Below, piece by piece: positions 9,874 through 18,386 of a DNA stretch of 64,000 nucleotides; position 1 is the first letter of the stretch, and every line of letters begins with the position of its first letter. A model generated the notes under the pieces. It made no database searches, was not told where the DNA came from, and worked only from the letters and a program-made list of their open reading frames with translations. The stretch comes from Pseudomonadota bacterium (GTDB taxonomy: Bacteria; Pseudomonadota; Alphaproteobacteria; Rhizobiales; Xanthobacteraceae). A program made the translations under genes and the position numbers. The stretch lies in NCBI GenBank assembly GCA_023435725.1, contig JAEYRD010000044.1, positions 43,611-107,610 on the forward strand. The letters run 5' to 3'.

Positions 9874-10545
9874 TCACGTCATGATGAAGCTGAAATGCCG
9901 AGTGCCGTGCTCTCGCGGGTCTGGGCCCTGCTCGCTTAGGCGGTATCCCTCATGCGCCGCAACGAACGCATTCTCCGCAATCCAATGCCTGGCGTATTTG
10001 ACCAGCTTTTCGCTTCCCGTCGTCAGCTCGCCTGGTCCGTTGTGACTAAGAAACGATGTCTGCGTTTCCGTCTTGGCGGATCCGTCGCTGACCGGTACCC
10101 GATACCAAACCATCCTGGCAGGCCGCGCAGCGCAAAGTGCCCTCACGGTTGCGAGCGCATCCTCAACGTATTGGATCGCTCCGTTCGAATGCATCAGGTC
10201 GATACTTCCAAGCCAGTCGGCCGCCTTCTCGATCTCGCTGAAGAACATCAAACGATTCGTCGCCAACTTGCTGGCTCGACGTACCATCGCCGGCGTCTCG
10301 ACAACCGCCCAGCGAATATCCGGCGATTGTTGCCGAGCGAGCTTGTAATGAATTCCTGCGCCGCCGCCGAAGTCGAGGACCGTCCGTACATTTTGGACGA
10401 GCGGCCAATCGCCCTCCGCCTGGAAAGCGACAGTCTTGCGATAAATCGTCTCGACCAGTTCTTCGTTTTCGTAGCCTTCAATCACTTCGCGAGGAGGGAA
10501 GAGCTTCCGACGCAGCCGCTGAATTAAACTCATCCGCGGATTCAT
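9874..10545 (-). CDS. TIGR04325-type methyltransferase
   Basis: The 223-residue product has a SAM-binding segment VLDFGGGAGIHYKLA (about residues 54-68), then WAVVETPAMVRRA and a LMHSNGAIQYVEDALATV stretch. This pattern matches the TIGR04325 family of methyltransferases often linked to surface polysaccharide synthesis. ATG 10545 is chosen because the conserved N-terminus (MSLIQRLRRKLFPP) begins just after it; ATG 10533 is equally possible. No sugar genes are adjacent. A cluster of CAGAAACA repeats lies just upstream. Confidence 0.75.
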   Translation of the reverse strand: MNPRMSLIQRLRRKLFPPREVIEGYENEELVETIYRKTVAFQAEGDWPLVQNVRTVLDFGGGAGIHYKLARQQSPDIRWAVVETPAMVRRASKLATNRLMFFSEIEKAADWLGSIDLMHSNGAIQYVEDALATVRALCAARPARMVWYRVPVSDGSAKTETQTSFLSHNGPGELTTGSEKLVKYARHWIAENAFVAAHEGYRLSEQGPDPREHGTRHFSFIMT

Positions 10546-10550
10546 TCCGA

Positions 10551-10609
10551 TGTTTCTGGTTGCACCACGAGTCGACACAATCAGAAACATTTGGAAAAAT
10601 CCAGAAACA
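10551..10609. promoter_or_regulatory. CAGAAACA direct and inverted repeats upstream of the methyltransferase
   Basis: CAGAAACA occurs at 10582 and 10602, exactly 20 bases apart (two helical turns), and its inverse TGTTTCTG at 10551. The surrounding sequence is AT-rich. The spacing is what a dimeric or cooperative repressor site would show, and the block sits directly upstream of the start at 10545. The binding protein is unknown. Confidence 0.4.
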
Positions 10610-10842
10610 AATTTAAAGGTGAACGAAGGCTCAAGCGGCGCAACGTTGTGACGCGCGCTCTTGCGGGGCATATCTGCAGCGGCAGATGACGTTGGTGTCC
10701 CTTCGCGAAGGCGGCCCGTCCTGGATGCGGCTGCCTTGGGCGCGGAGCGAGCTCGCGGGATCAACTCACGAAGATATTCAATCTTTCTTCAGACATTTGG
10801 GATCACCTGACGCCCCATTCTCAAAGTCATTGCTGTGCGCGC

Positions 10843-11127
10843 ATGAGTTTCGTCCAGATCCAGTGCACGCGGTGCAAGGGCGTGTTTCGCGATCGCGCCG
10901 GGCGATTACAGGATGGCTATTCCCGACAATGTCCGAGCTGCGAAGTGGTGCTGTTCTTCGCCGAGGACTCGCAGCACCCCTTCATCAAGCGCGCGATGCG
11001 CAATGCGCGAAGGGTGCGCAAGGAGCTGCACGAGGCAGAAGCGGCGAGGCTCCTGACGCCGGACGCTCCGGCTGCACCATCGAGATCGTTCGAAGGTCGC
11101 AGGCGCACGGCTGCCCGATCGGAATAG
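10843..11127 (+). CDS. Small zinc-ribbon protein
   Basis: The 94-residue protein has two CxxC pairs (CTRC at about residue 8, CPSC at about residue 30) separated by a basic loop, the layout of a zinc ribbon. It continues into a helical, charged segment (RAMRNARRVRKELHEAEAARLL) and a proline/serine-rich tail. The function is unknown; zinc ribbons of this size often bind nucleic acid or another protein. A hairpin that could terminate transcription follows the stop. Confidence 0.55.
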   Translation: MSFVQIQCTRCKGVFRDRAGRLQDGYSRQCPSCEVVLFFAEDSQHPFIKRAMRNARRVRKELHEAEAARLLTPDAPAAPSRSFEGRRRTAARSE

Positions 11128-11143
11128 CGGCTCGACACGAAAA

Positions 11144-11172
11144 ACCCCAGCGCGATGATGCGGCACTGGGGT
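11144..11172. terminator. Hairpin, possible bidirectional terminator
   Basis: ACCCCAG pairs with CTGGGGT across a 15-base loop. A run of five A precedes the left arm, which gives a T run on the minus strand; on the plus strand the arm is followed by GTTTCG. It ends the zinc-ribbon gene on the plus strand. Confidence 0.5.
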
Positions 11173-11357
11173 GTTTCGCTCAAAATATGAATTGTTCAAG
11201 CAATGGCGGATTCATAGCAGTGAATTGTGCGATTGCATGTGAACTAGTTCACATATCTTGGGGCAAGCGAACGATTCTGGCCGGCAGCGGGAATATCGTT
11301 GGCCTGTTTGAGCATTCGGATTCCTCGCGCTAGGATAGGCCTTTTACGGAGGCATAT

Positions 11358-11597
11358 TTGAAGAAGGTCATTTGCATCGCGGCCATTGCATTGTTTGCTA
11401 CAGCCTCCGCACGGTCACAGGCGCTGGTTGATCCCAACAAGGTCGCCCCCGAATACCGGGAAGCCGCTGAAAAGCGCCGGGCCGAGCAGCTGCGCCAGCG
11501 CGAATGCGCCCTGAAGGCGGATTTGGACAGGGTGCTCCCCAGAGATCGCACCGACTACCTCAACCAATGCCTGGCCGCGCTTGCAGCCAGACAGTAA
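11358..11597 (+). CDS. Small secreted protein of unknown function
   Basis: The frame starts with TTG at 11358, seven bases after GGAGG, which supports this unusual start. The 79-residue product begins with a clear signal peptide (KKVICIAAIALFATASARSQA). The mature part is charged, rich in Arg/Glu, and has two cysteines (RECALK, YLNQCLAAL) that could form a disulfide in the periplasm. No family is recognised. Confidence 0.6.
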   Translation: MKKVICIAAIALFATASARSQALVDPNKVAPEYREAAEKRRAEQLRQRECALKADLDRVLPRDRTDYLNQCLAALAARQ

Positions 11598-11690
11598 AGC
11601 GCGATGGGATCAGGATGGATCGTCATCGCGCTTCAGGGAAAACCGCTGCACACTTTGCGCTCACGCGGCCCTTCGGGTCCGGATCATGCT
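11597..11690. repeat. Bradyrhizobium-type dispersed palindromic repeat
   Basis: The arms AAGCGCGATG and CATCGCGCTT enclose a 17-base loop. They are followed by a degenerate GGAAAACCGCTGCACACTTT stretch and GGATCATGC. This order matches a dispersed intergenic repeat that I recall from Bradyrhizobium genomes, and a second piece of the family occurs at 29491. It starts within the stop codon of the preceding gene. Confidence 0.6.
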
Positions 11691-11731
11691 CTATCGGCTG
11701 AACGAGCTGATCGACGATCAAACCTGATCTT

Positions 11732-12127
11732 TCACGACTTGCGCCGTGGCTTCCTCGGGAACAGGCGATCGCGGATGTAGCGCGAGGTCGCGGTCAGACG
11801 GATGCCGCGCGGCTTCTGCCACGAGGCGCGGTCGATCTCGTTCTTGTCGCCGATCGCGAGCCTGCCCTTGGCGTATTTCGCGATGAAGATCGCGTCACTC
11901 ATCTTGCGGCCTGAGCGCTTGTTCCTGGCCTTCACTTCCTTCCACAGGCTGATCCGGCCAAGCTTCAGCTTGGGCAGTTCCTCCTTGATCTCCCGCCGCA
12001 GGCAGTCCTTGTCGGACTCGCGCGCGCGCTTGCGGCCGCCCGGGAACATCCACAGGCCGTCCGATCGCCGTCTCACCAACAATACCTTGCCGCGCCTGGC
12101 TGCAACCAGCTTGGAAGACTTCGCCAT
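11732..12127 (-). CDS. Nudix hydrolase
   Basis: The 131-residue protein has a Nudix box between residues 31 and 51: G31, five residues, E37, seven residues, then REIKEEL. The usual glycine after the EE pair is a proline here. It resembles the MutT/diphosphoinositol-polyphosphate phosphohydrolase-like branch, with the early segment VLLVRRRSDGLWMFPGG. Such enzymes hydrolyse nucleoside diphosphates linked to another group. The C-terminus is strongly basic (FPRKPRRKS). It stands alone on the minus strand. Confidence 0.88.
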   Translation of the reverse strand: MAKSSKLVAARRGKVLLVRRRSDGLWMFPGGRKRARESDKDCLRREIKEELPKLKLGRISLWKEVKARNKRSGRKMSDAIFIAKYAKGRLAIGDKNEIDRASWQKPRGIRLTATSRYIRDRLFPRKPRRKS

Positions 12128-12225
12128 TACCTTCGTAGGCTCGAAAACAGAATCTAGCTTATCGTAACTTGTCTAGCTGAATAGACAAGTTCCCGCGGAG
12201 CCCAGATCACAACCTGCAGGGGAGC

Positions 12226-13305
12226 TCAGCTCTCCCCCGCCTCCGCCCGATCCTCCGTCCTGATCCAGGCCATCATCATCTCCCAGGCCACCGACAGGAT
12301 GATCGGCCCGATGAACAGGCCGACGATGCCGTGGGCGAGCGTGCCGCCGATCACGCCGACGAAGATCACGATGGTCGGCGTCGTGAGGCCGCGCCCCATC
12401 ACGAGCGGCTTCAACATGGTATCGATGAAGCCGACGAGAACGAGGAACACGGTGAGCAGCAGCGCCGTGGTGACGTCCTTGGCGGTCCAGATCCAGATGA
12501 TCACCGGCAGCAGCACGAGGAAAGCGCCGATCTGAATGATCGAGAGCAGCAGCACGATGAAGGCGAGCAGGCCGGCACTCGGCACGGCGGCGAGCTTGAA
12601 CCCTATGCCGGCCAGCAGTGCCTGCACGATCGCGACGCCGATCACGCCTTGTGCCACAGCACGAATTGTCGCCCCCGCGAGCGACAGAAAATGCTCGCTC
12701 TGCTCGGGCACGATGCGAAACAAGAAGCTGCGGCCGGCCGCAACCAGCCTTGGCCCATGCGGAAACAGGAAGCCGGCCACGAACACCGAGACCAGGAACT
12801 GGAGCGTCCCGACACCAGCGTCGCCCGCGAGCGACAACAGCGGTCCCGCCAGCGGCTGGAGATAAGGCGCCACCTCGCGCAGCACCGCGCGGATGTTGTT
12901 GTAGGCCTGGTCCCACAGCTCAAAAAGCCACGGGCCGACGACCGGCCACGATTTGAGCTGCTCCGGCGCAGACTGAAGCGCGAGATCGCCGGTGCTGAGC
13001 TGGTGTGCCAGTTCGCGCACGCCATCGACGGCACTGATGCCGAGCCAGGTCGCCGGACCAATGACGATCCCAAGCGTGACCAGGGTAAGGATCGCCGCCG
13101 CGGTCTTCGGCCGGCCGCCGAGGGCTTTGGCGACCCAGCTGAAGGCCGGGTAGAACGCGACCGCGAGCACACCGCTCCAGGCCAGGATCGGCACGAACGG
13201 GCGGATGATCAGCAAGCTCCAGATGATCAGCAGGGCGAGCAGACCGAGCCGGATCACGAGCTGGATGATGTCCTCGCCTGTCAGCAGCTGACGGAGGCTT
13301 TTCAC
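12226..13305 (-). CDS. AI-2E family transporter (YdiK/TqsA/PerM-like permease)
   Basis: The 359-residue integral membrane protein shows the family pattern of about eight hydrophobic segments, a large periplasmic loop after about residue 90 and the conserved GPLVMGRGLTTP-type C-terminal region (here LKPLVMGRGLTTPTIVIFVG). Members export autoinducer-2 or act as general permeases; the substrate is unknown. The frame is open for another 220 codons upstream, but a GTG at 13305 preceded by AAGGAAGG is the best start and gives the usual family length. It is a single-gene unit. Confidence 0.85.
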   Translation of the reverse strand: MKSLRQLLTGEDIIQLVIRLGLLALLIIWSLLIIRPFVPILAWSGVLAVAFYPAFSWVAKALGGRPKTAAAILTLVTLGIVIGPATWLGISAVDGVRELAHQLSTGDLALQSAPEQLKSWPVVGPWLFELWDQAYNNIRAVLREVAPYLQPLAGPLLSLAGDAGVGTLQFLVSVFVAGFLFPHGPRLVAAGRSFLFRIVPEQSEHFLSLAGATIRAVAQGVIGVAIVQALLAGIGFKLAAVPSAGLLAFIVLLLSIIQIGAFLVLLPVIIWIWTAKDVTTALLLTVFLVLVGFIDTMLKPLVMGRGLTTPTIVIFVGVIGGTLAHGIVGLFIGPIILSVAWEMMMAWIRTEDRAEAGES

Positions 13306-13677
13306 GGGCACGACCTTCCTTGCGGCATCGACGCGGGTTCCGGCACTTGCACGGCCCAGCGTTATTGCCAGCCCCGCCCCCGCCGTCAAGACGAGCGGGC
13401 CTTGCGCCCGCCCCCTCGCCCACGGTGTGCAGGCCATCGAGATCGGGAACGCATCGGGGCCGAAGATGTGGGTGACCGGACTGGCGACTGATCCTGCGGC
13501 GACGCCGGCGCGGCCCGGACTGACAGGCTCCGCTCTCGCACTTGCCCGCCCCCGGAACCGGGTTTGGCTAACATCCGTTAACCGGATTTCCCTGGGCCGG
13601 TTTACGCGGCTGCAAATTCCCCCTTCTACGCTTGTCGCCAAGTCCCCGAGACCAGTCTTCAAGAACACTTGAGTGCA

Positions 13678-13905
13678 ATGGCCAACAGCATCTGGACGAC
13701 CGAAGAATTCACCTGCGCGGGTTGTGGCATGAACTACACCGCGACCAGGGAAGAGCACAGCGAAGCGCACTCCGGCAGCTTCAAGTGCAGCATCTGCAGC
13801 GGCATGGTGCACACCTGGTCCGGCAAGCATCACTTCTTCGGCTGGCAAGCGGTGAAGACGAAGCCGCCCATATTCGGCCGCCGCTGGGCCGGTGTGCAGT
13901 GGTAG
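13678..13905 (+). CDS. Small zinc-ribbon-like protein
   Basis: The 75-residue product has two CxxC pairs (CAGC near residue 13, CSIC near residue 38) around a His/Glu-rich loop, suggesting one zinc site. The C-terminus (GWQAVKTKPPIFGRRW) is basic and aromatic. No family is recognised. A TTG three codons upstream could also start translation. It stands alone between the AI-2E permease and a minus-strand hypothetical gene. Confidence 0.55.
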   Translation: MANSIWTTEEFTCAGCGMNYTATREEHSEAHSGSFKCSICSGMVHTWSGKHHFFGWQAVKTKPPIFGRRWAGVQW

Positions 13906-13998
13906 GTTGAGCGGAGCCGCATCAGGTACGAATTGCCAGCGTACAGCGTGGCTGCACGTGTCCGCGCCGGACTCTCGCACCGCCGTGCATGAGTCCGG

Positions 13999-14343
13999 TC
14001 ATCGCAGCCTGCTTTTGGCATACCCCACCAGTTCAGCGTGACCTTCGAGAGCCGCGTCGTAGTCGCTGTAGCGCCGACGCGGCTCCAAATCGTCCGGGCC
14101 GCCGGAGATGGTCGTTTCAAACAATAGCGGCGCTTGATCCATGCTGCTGCGGGAAGCACCGTGGTCCGAGCTCTGGAATACGGTCAAGACCAGCATCGGT
14201 CCCACCTGGTCGAACCCGAGCCGTATCTGCTCGGGATTGGCTTCCATCCAGGCGAGCGCGGTATTCTGCGCTTCCAGATCATTGCCAACATAGACTGGTG
14301 TCTTGCCGTCCAAAACGTAGAAGCCGAACGGAAAGATGATCAT
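13999..14343 (-). CDS. Hypothetical protein, 114 residues
   Basis: The product starts with a hydrophobic strand-like stretch (MIIFPFGFYVLDGKTPVYVG) and contains mixed alpha/beta-looking sequence with a C-terminal helix (YDAALEGHAELVGYAKSRL). It has no signal peptide, cysteine motif or known domain that I can name. Codon use resembles its neighbours, which supports a real gene. The 241 bases between it and aacS hold no other recognised gene. Confidence 0.5.
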   Translation of the reverse strand: MIIFPFGFYVLDGKTPVYVGNDLEAQNTALAWMEANPEQIRLGFDQVGPMLVLTVFQSSDHGASRSSMDQAPLLFETTISGGPDDLEPRRRYSDYDAALEGHAELVGYAKSRLR

Positions 14344-14584
14344 GGCGACCTCGTTGGCATTTGCGTTAGGCCGCTATCTCGGATCTTTCCATGCGCTTGG
14401 ATGCCGCAGCTTTGGGATGAGCGCAACCAACCCGCCGCGCCACATGAATGCAAAGGACGAGGTCCCCGACAAGCCGTCACTCGTCGAGACGCGCGTTCGG
14501 CGCCCCCGGGATGAGGAAGTCGTGCTTCTGCTGCGCGGCGACACCCGCTACACTCCCCTTCCCCGCAACTGAAGCCGACACGCA

Positions 14585-16633
14585 ATGACCGCAGCCTTCG
14601 TCCCCCAGATCGCCCTCTATCGCAATTGGCTCGCCGCGCACCGCGGCCTTTCCTTCTCGAGCTACGAGGAGATGCGGCAATGGTCGGTGCGCGATCTCGA
14701 CGGCTTCTGGAGCAGCATCTGGGACTATTACGATCTGCAATCGCCGACGCCGTTTGTGGCGGTCATCACCGAGCGCAAGATGCCAGGCGCGGTCTGGTTT
14801 CCCGGCGCTCAGGTCAACTATGCCCGGCAAGTGTTCCGGCATGTCGAGGCGGCCGATGCTGCGGGCCTGCCCGCGATCGTCAGCTGCGGCGAGGACGGCA
14901 AGCTCGACGAGACGAGCTGGCCGGAGCTCCGGCGTAAGGCCGCTGCCCTCGCGCTGCATCTGAGGGACAAGGGCATCAAGCCCGGTGACCGGGTCGCGGC
15001 CTATCTGCCCAACATCCCCGAGACCATCATCGCCTTCCTGGCGGCCGCCAGCATCGGCGCGGTCTGGAGCGTCTGTGCGCCCGACATGGCCGCCCCCGCC
15101 GTGATCGACCGCTTCAAGCAGATCGAGCCGAAGGTGCTGATCGCCTGCGACGCCGTCACCTATGCCGGCCGGCGGCACGACCGGCGCGACGTCGTCGCCG
15201 AGCTCCGGCGATCGCTGCCGACGGTCGAGCATGTCATCCTGCACGGCGAAGCTGGCGCGGCAACGGCGCCGGACGCCCTGCTCTCCGACATTCTCGCAAG
15301 GACGGGCGCGGTGATCGACGCGTTCGAGCCGATGTGGCTGCCGTTCGATCATCCGCTCTGGATCGTCTATTCCAGCGGCACCACCGGCCTGCCGAAGCCG
15401 ATCGTGCACGGCCATGGCGGCATCGTCATCGTGGTGCTGGCGCTGCTCGGCCTGCACAACGACATCGGCTGCTCCTACCACGAGAATTCCTTCGGCGAGC
15501 GCTATCATTGGTACAGCTCGACCGGCTGGATCATGTGGAATTCGCAGGTCGGCGGCCTGCTCAGCGGCACCACCTGCTGCATCTTCGACGGCAGCCCCGG
15601 CGGCGCCAAGGACAAGCCGGACTGGAGCACGCTGTGGCGCTTCGTGGCGCAGTCGAAATCGACCTTCTTCGGAGCGGGCGCGGCGTTCTTCGCCAACTGT
15701 GGCAAGGCCGAAATTGATCTCGCCGCAGCCGGCGATCTGTCACGACTGCGCTGCCTGGGCTCAACCGGCTCGCCGCTCAGCGCCGACACGCAGGCCTGGT
15801 TCAACGAACGCTTCGCGGCGCTGTCGAAGACGAACGGCAGCAACGCTCAGGCCGACATCTGGTGGGCGAACATCTCCGGCGGCACCGATTTCGCCGGCGC
15901 CTTCATCGGCGGCAATCGCGAACTGCCGCAGACGCCGGGCGCGATGCAGTGCCGCCTGCTCGGTGCTGCCGTCGAAGCCTTCAGCGAACAGGGCCGCGCC
16001 GTCATCGACGAGGTCGGCGAGCTCGTCTGCACCGAGCCGATGCCCTCGATGCCGCTCTATTTCTGGAACGACAAGGGCGATGAGCGTTATCGCTCCAGCT
16101 ATTTCGAGACCTATCCGGACAATTTCGACGGCAGCGGCCGCGGGCCGGTGTGGCGGCACGGCGACTGGCTCAAGGTCAATCCGGACGGCTCCTGCATCAT
16201 CTATGGCCGCAGCGATGCCACCATCAACCGGCACGGCCTGCGCATGGGCACGAGCGAGCTCTATTCCGCGATCGAGGCCCTGCCCGAGGTGCTCGACTCC
16301 CTCGTCGTTGACCTCGAATATCTCGGCCGCGACAGCTACATGCCGCTGTTCGTGGTGCTGCGCGAAGGCGTCGCGTTCGACGGCGCGATGCAGGCCAAGA
16401 TCAACAAGGCGATCGAAGCCGGTCTCTCCCGCCGATTCCTGCCGAACGAGATTTTCGCCGTCGCCGAGATCCCGCGCACGCTCTCGGGCAAGAAGCAGGA
16501 ACTGCCGATCAAGAAGCTGCTGCTCGGTCAGCCCGTCGAGAAGGTCATCAACAAGGAGGCGATGGCCAATCCGGCCTGCCTCGACTGGTATCTGGCCTTC
16601 GCACGCGGCTATCTCGCCAGAACCGCGGCCTGA
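14585..16633 (+). CDS. aacS: Acetoacetyl-CoA synthetase
   Basis: The 682-residue enzyme activates acetoacetate to acetoacetyl-CoA with ATP, letting the cell reuse ketone bodies and degraded polyhydroxybutyrate. It belongs to the ANL superfamily. The AMP-binding loop YSSGTTGLPKPIVHGHGG lies near residue 259, WYSSTGWIMWNSQVGGL follows near 308, the GRSDATINRHGLRMG hinge lies near 540, and the catalytic-lysine region SGKKQELPIKKLL near 630. The length and the N-terminal FSSYEEMRQWSVRDLDGFW segment match acetoacetate-CoA ligases rather than acetyl-CoA synthetases. It appears to be a single-gene unit. Confidence 0.93.
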   Translation: MTAAFVPQIALYRNWLAAHRGLSFSSYEEMRQWSVRDLDGFWSSIWDYYDLQSPTPFVAVITERKMPGAVWFPGAQVNYARQVFRHVEAADAAGLPAIVSCGEDGKLDETSWPELRRKAAALALHLRDKGIKPGDRVAAYLPNIPETIIAFLAAASIGAVWSVCAPDMAAPAVIDRFKQIEPKVLIACDAVTYAGRRHDRRDVVAELRRSLPTVEHVILHGEAGAATAPDALLSDILARTGAVIDAFEPMWLPFDHPLWIVYSSGTTGLPKPIVHGHGGIVIVVLALLGLHNDIGCSYHENSFGERYHWYSSTGWIMWNSQVGGLLSGTTCCIFDGSPGGAKDKPDWSTLWRFVAQSKSTFFGAGAAFFANCGKAEIDLAAAGDLSRLRCLGSTGSPLSADTQAWFNERFAALSKTNGSNAQADIWWANISGGTDFAGAFIGGNRELPQTPGAMQCRLLGAAVEAFSEQGRAVIDEVGELVCTEPMPSMPLYFWNDKGDERYRSSYFETYPDNFDGSGRGPVWRHGDWLKVNPDGSCIIYGRSDATINRHGLRMGTSELYSAIEALPEVLDSLVVDLEYLGRDSYMPLFVVLREGVAFDGAMQAKINKAIEAGLSRRFLPNEIFAVAEIPRTLSGKKQELPIKKLLLGQPVEKVINKEAMANPACLDWYLAFARGYLARTAA

Positions 16634-16641
16634 AGGTCCGA

Positions 16642-16854
16642 TCAGGCACCGCCGAAATTGGACGGATCGAGATTCCTGTTCTCCGAAGGCGGGATCGGTG
16701 GATAGCCGGGAAATTTGTACCAGCCGGGCGGCACGGGCGCGTCTTCGGCCGGACGGACGACGACATGACGAGGCGGGCGGGCGTGATGTGCCGGCGCGGC
16801 GGCAGCCGGGGCATATGCCGAAATCAGAAGAAAGAGAACCAGGACGGACCGCAT
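16642..16854 (-). CDS. Small secreted proline-rich protein
   Basis: The frame from ATG 16854 encodes 70 residues with a clear signal peptide (MRSVLVLFLLISAYAPAAAA), a His/Pro/Arg-rich segment and a tail with GWYKFPGYPPIPPSEN. ATG 16887 lies 11 codons upstream in the same frame. It converges on aacS, with only eight bases between the two stop codons. No family is recognised. Confidence 0.5.
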   Translation of the reverse strand: MRSVLVLFLLISAYAPAAAAPAHHARPPRHVVVRPAEDAPVPPGWYKFPGYPPIPPSENRNLDPSNFGGA

Positions 16855-17062
16855 CGAACGGCTCCAGACGTTCATCCGGGCCACCATATGGTGCGGGAAC
16901 TGCGCCGGGACGATGCATCCGCGACGTCACGCGCTGTCACATCGACGGCATCCGCGGCGACGAAGGGCGCGGGAGATCGCCCCAATTGCGCCAACGCCAT
17001 TTGGACTCCGTTCACCGATCGCCGCTAGATCAGAAGGGAACTCTTAGCGACGAACATCAGCC

Positions 17063-17365
17063 ATGGCCGACCTCAACGCCGTCCTCACCAGGCTCAACGA
17101 CCGTCTGCTCCGCCTCGAGGGCGAGCTGTTCGTGTTGCGCTCGCTGGCGCGCGCAACACTGACGGCAGGCGACGACCATGCGGCACGCATGCGCAAGCTG
17201 GTCGAAGCCGCAAAGGTCGCGCTCGACGATGAGGCGACGCGGCCGCTGGACAAGCCGACGCGCAAATATGTCGATGCCGCAACCGCACTGGTGGAAGAGC
17301 TGCTGGTCGAGCCGACCCCGGCGCGGCCGCTGTTCACGGTCATCGACGGCGGCCGGCGCGACTGA
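17063..17365 (+). CDS. Hypothetical helical protein, 100 residues
   Basis: The product is predicted to be mostly helical, starting with a heptad-like segment (LNAVLTRLNDRLLRLEGELFVL, read with its hydrophobic spacing) and ending in a proline-containing tail, PARPLFTVIDGG. No known domain is recognised. The coding pattern (strong third-position GC, regular hydrophobic spacing) supports a real gene. It converges on the next minus-strand gene, five bases away. Confidence 0.55.
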   Translation: MADLNAVLTRLNDRLLRLEGELFVLRSLARATLTAGDDHAARMRKLVEAAKVALDDEATRPLDKPTRKYVDAATALVEELLVEPTPARPLFTVIDGGRRD

Positions 17366-17370
17366 GCGCG

Positions 17371-17607
17371 TCAGAACGGCCGATTTGTGCCTGATACGCT
17401 GGAATCGCCAGATTTCAGCCGGCTGAGGCCCGCTTCGATGATCGCGATCTCCTCGTCGATCTGGCCGATCGGCAGGCTGAAATCATAGCCGGACCTGCTC
17501 TTCAGATCGACCGCAAGCCGCTGCCGGTGCATCATCAGCTCGTCGAGGCCGCGCCGGTTCTTCAGTCGCACATAGGCGTCGACGATCTGCTCAATCGCGT
17601 AAGGCAT
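17371..17607 (-). CDS. Hypothetical protein, 78 residues
   Basis: ATG 17607 opens a frame starting MPYAIEQIVDAYVRLKNRR, followed by a helical region (DELMMHRQRLAVDLK) and GQIDEEIAIIEAGLSRL. It is charged, soluble and probably helical, with no signal peptide. I recognise no named family. The frame can be read 12 codons further upstream, but that part is rich in Arg/Phe and less protein-like. Confidence 0.5.
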   Translation of the reverse strand: MPYAIEQIVDAYVRLKNRRGLDELMMHRQRLAVDLKSRSGYDFSLPIGQIDEEIAIIEAGLSRLKSGDSSVSGTNRPF

Positions 17608-17763
17608 AAAATCGGTCCTGGCAAAAAAGCCCGCGCGGCGCACCCACGCCGGCGGGACATTTTTGATGTCGCGGTACGCAATACAAATCCGCGACGGATT
17701 CGTCGATACGACACGCTGGTTGAGAACGCGTTACCGTTTGGTGATTTCGCGATGCGCGGCACG

Positions 17764-17792
17764 AAAAAGCCGCTGGCGATCATGCCAGCGGC
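17764..17792 (-). terminator. Rho-independent terminator, minus strand
   Basis: GCCGCTGGC and GCCAGCGGC form a nine-base-pair stem with a six-base loop. Read on the minus strand, five T follow. It would end a minus-strand transcript coming from the 18217 gene, leaving about 245 bases of 3' untranslated RNA between 18038 and here. Apart from this hairpin, the 17608-18037 interval holds no gene I can recognise. Confidence 0.7.
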
Positions 17793-18037
17793 CAAAGCCG
17801 GGTTCGAAAATGGATCGGGATTGAAATTTCGCCAGCCCCGGTGCGCCCCATTCTAACGGCAAACAACGGATTCCTTTGTTACAAATGAAACACAGGAACA
17901 GGCAGATAGCCAATTGCTGCGCAACCGTGGCCGTGTGGCAACGCTCGTCCGTAGCGCAGAATAATCTACGCGGCAGCCTGCGGCAGGCGCTGCAGCGGCA
18001 GTACGGCCTGTAAGGGCCAACAGGCGCAATCGGGACG

Positions 18038-18217
18038 TCAACGCTCCTGCGCATACATCACGACCGAGCCCGCGAGCCCGATCAGTGAACAGGCCAGCAG
18101 CCCATATTGGAGGATGGCGAGCGCCTGGCTCGGTGCCTCGGTAGCGCTCATCATCTGATAGATCAGCACCGCCGACGTCATCCCGCTCATCAGCATCAAT
18201 TTTGACCATCTCGACAT
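18038..18217 (-). CDS. Small membrane protein with two hydrophobic segments, 59 residues
   Basis: ATG 18217 lies four bases after a GGGGGAA ribosome site. The 59-residue product has a basic start (MSRWSKLMLMSG), a hydrophobic segment including MTSAVLIYQMM, and a second hydrophobic segment near the end (LQYGLLACSLIGLAGSVVMY). A topology of two membrane helices is likely. I recognise no family. A minus-strand terminator at 17764 would end its transcript. Confidence 0.6.
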   Translation of the reverse strand: MSRWSKLMLMSGMTSAVLIYQMMSATEAPSQALAILQYGLLACSLIGLAGSVVMYAQER

Positions 18218-18386
18218 GGCATTCCCCCGCCTTGGACGGGGTGTTGGACGCCACGAGGCGGGCTCAGGTTCGATCCGCCCACACCCAGCGCATTGTTGAT
18301 AACCGCCACAACGGCCCCACGGGTGGTGACAGGACGTCCGGACGTGTTATCGGGGATGACGCAGTTGCGAGACGGATCGGACACTC

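Noticed and set aside
13306..13980. 225-codon N-terminal extension of the AI-2E permease
   Set aside because: The extension has no membrane segments or domain and lies upstream of a GTG with a strong AAGGAAGG site that gives the normal family length.
17800..17830. tRNA-like GGTTCGAA sequence
   Set aside because: No acceptor or anticodon arms can be folded around it; it is a chance T-loop match.
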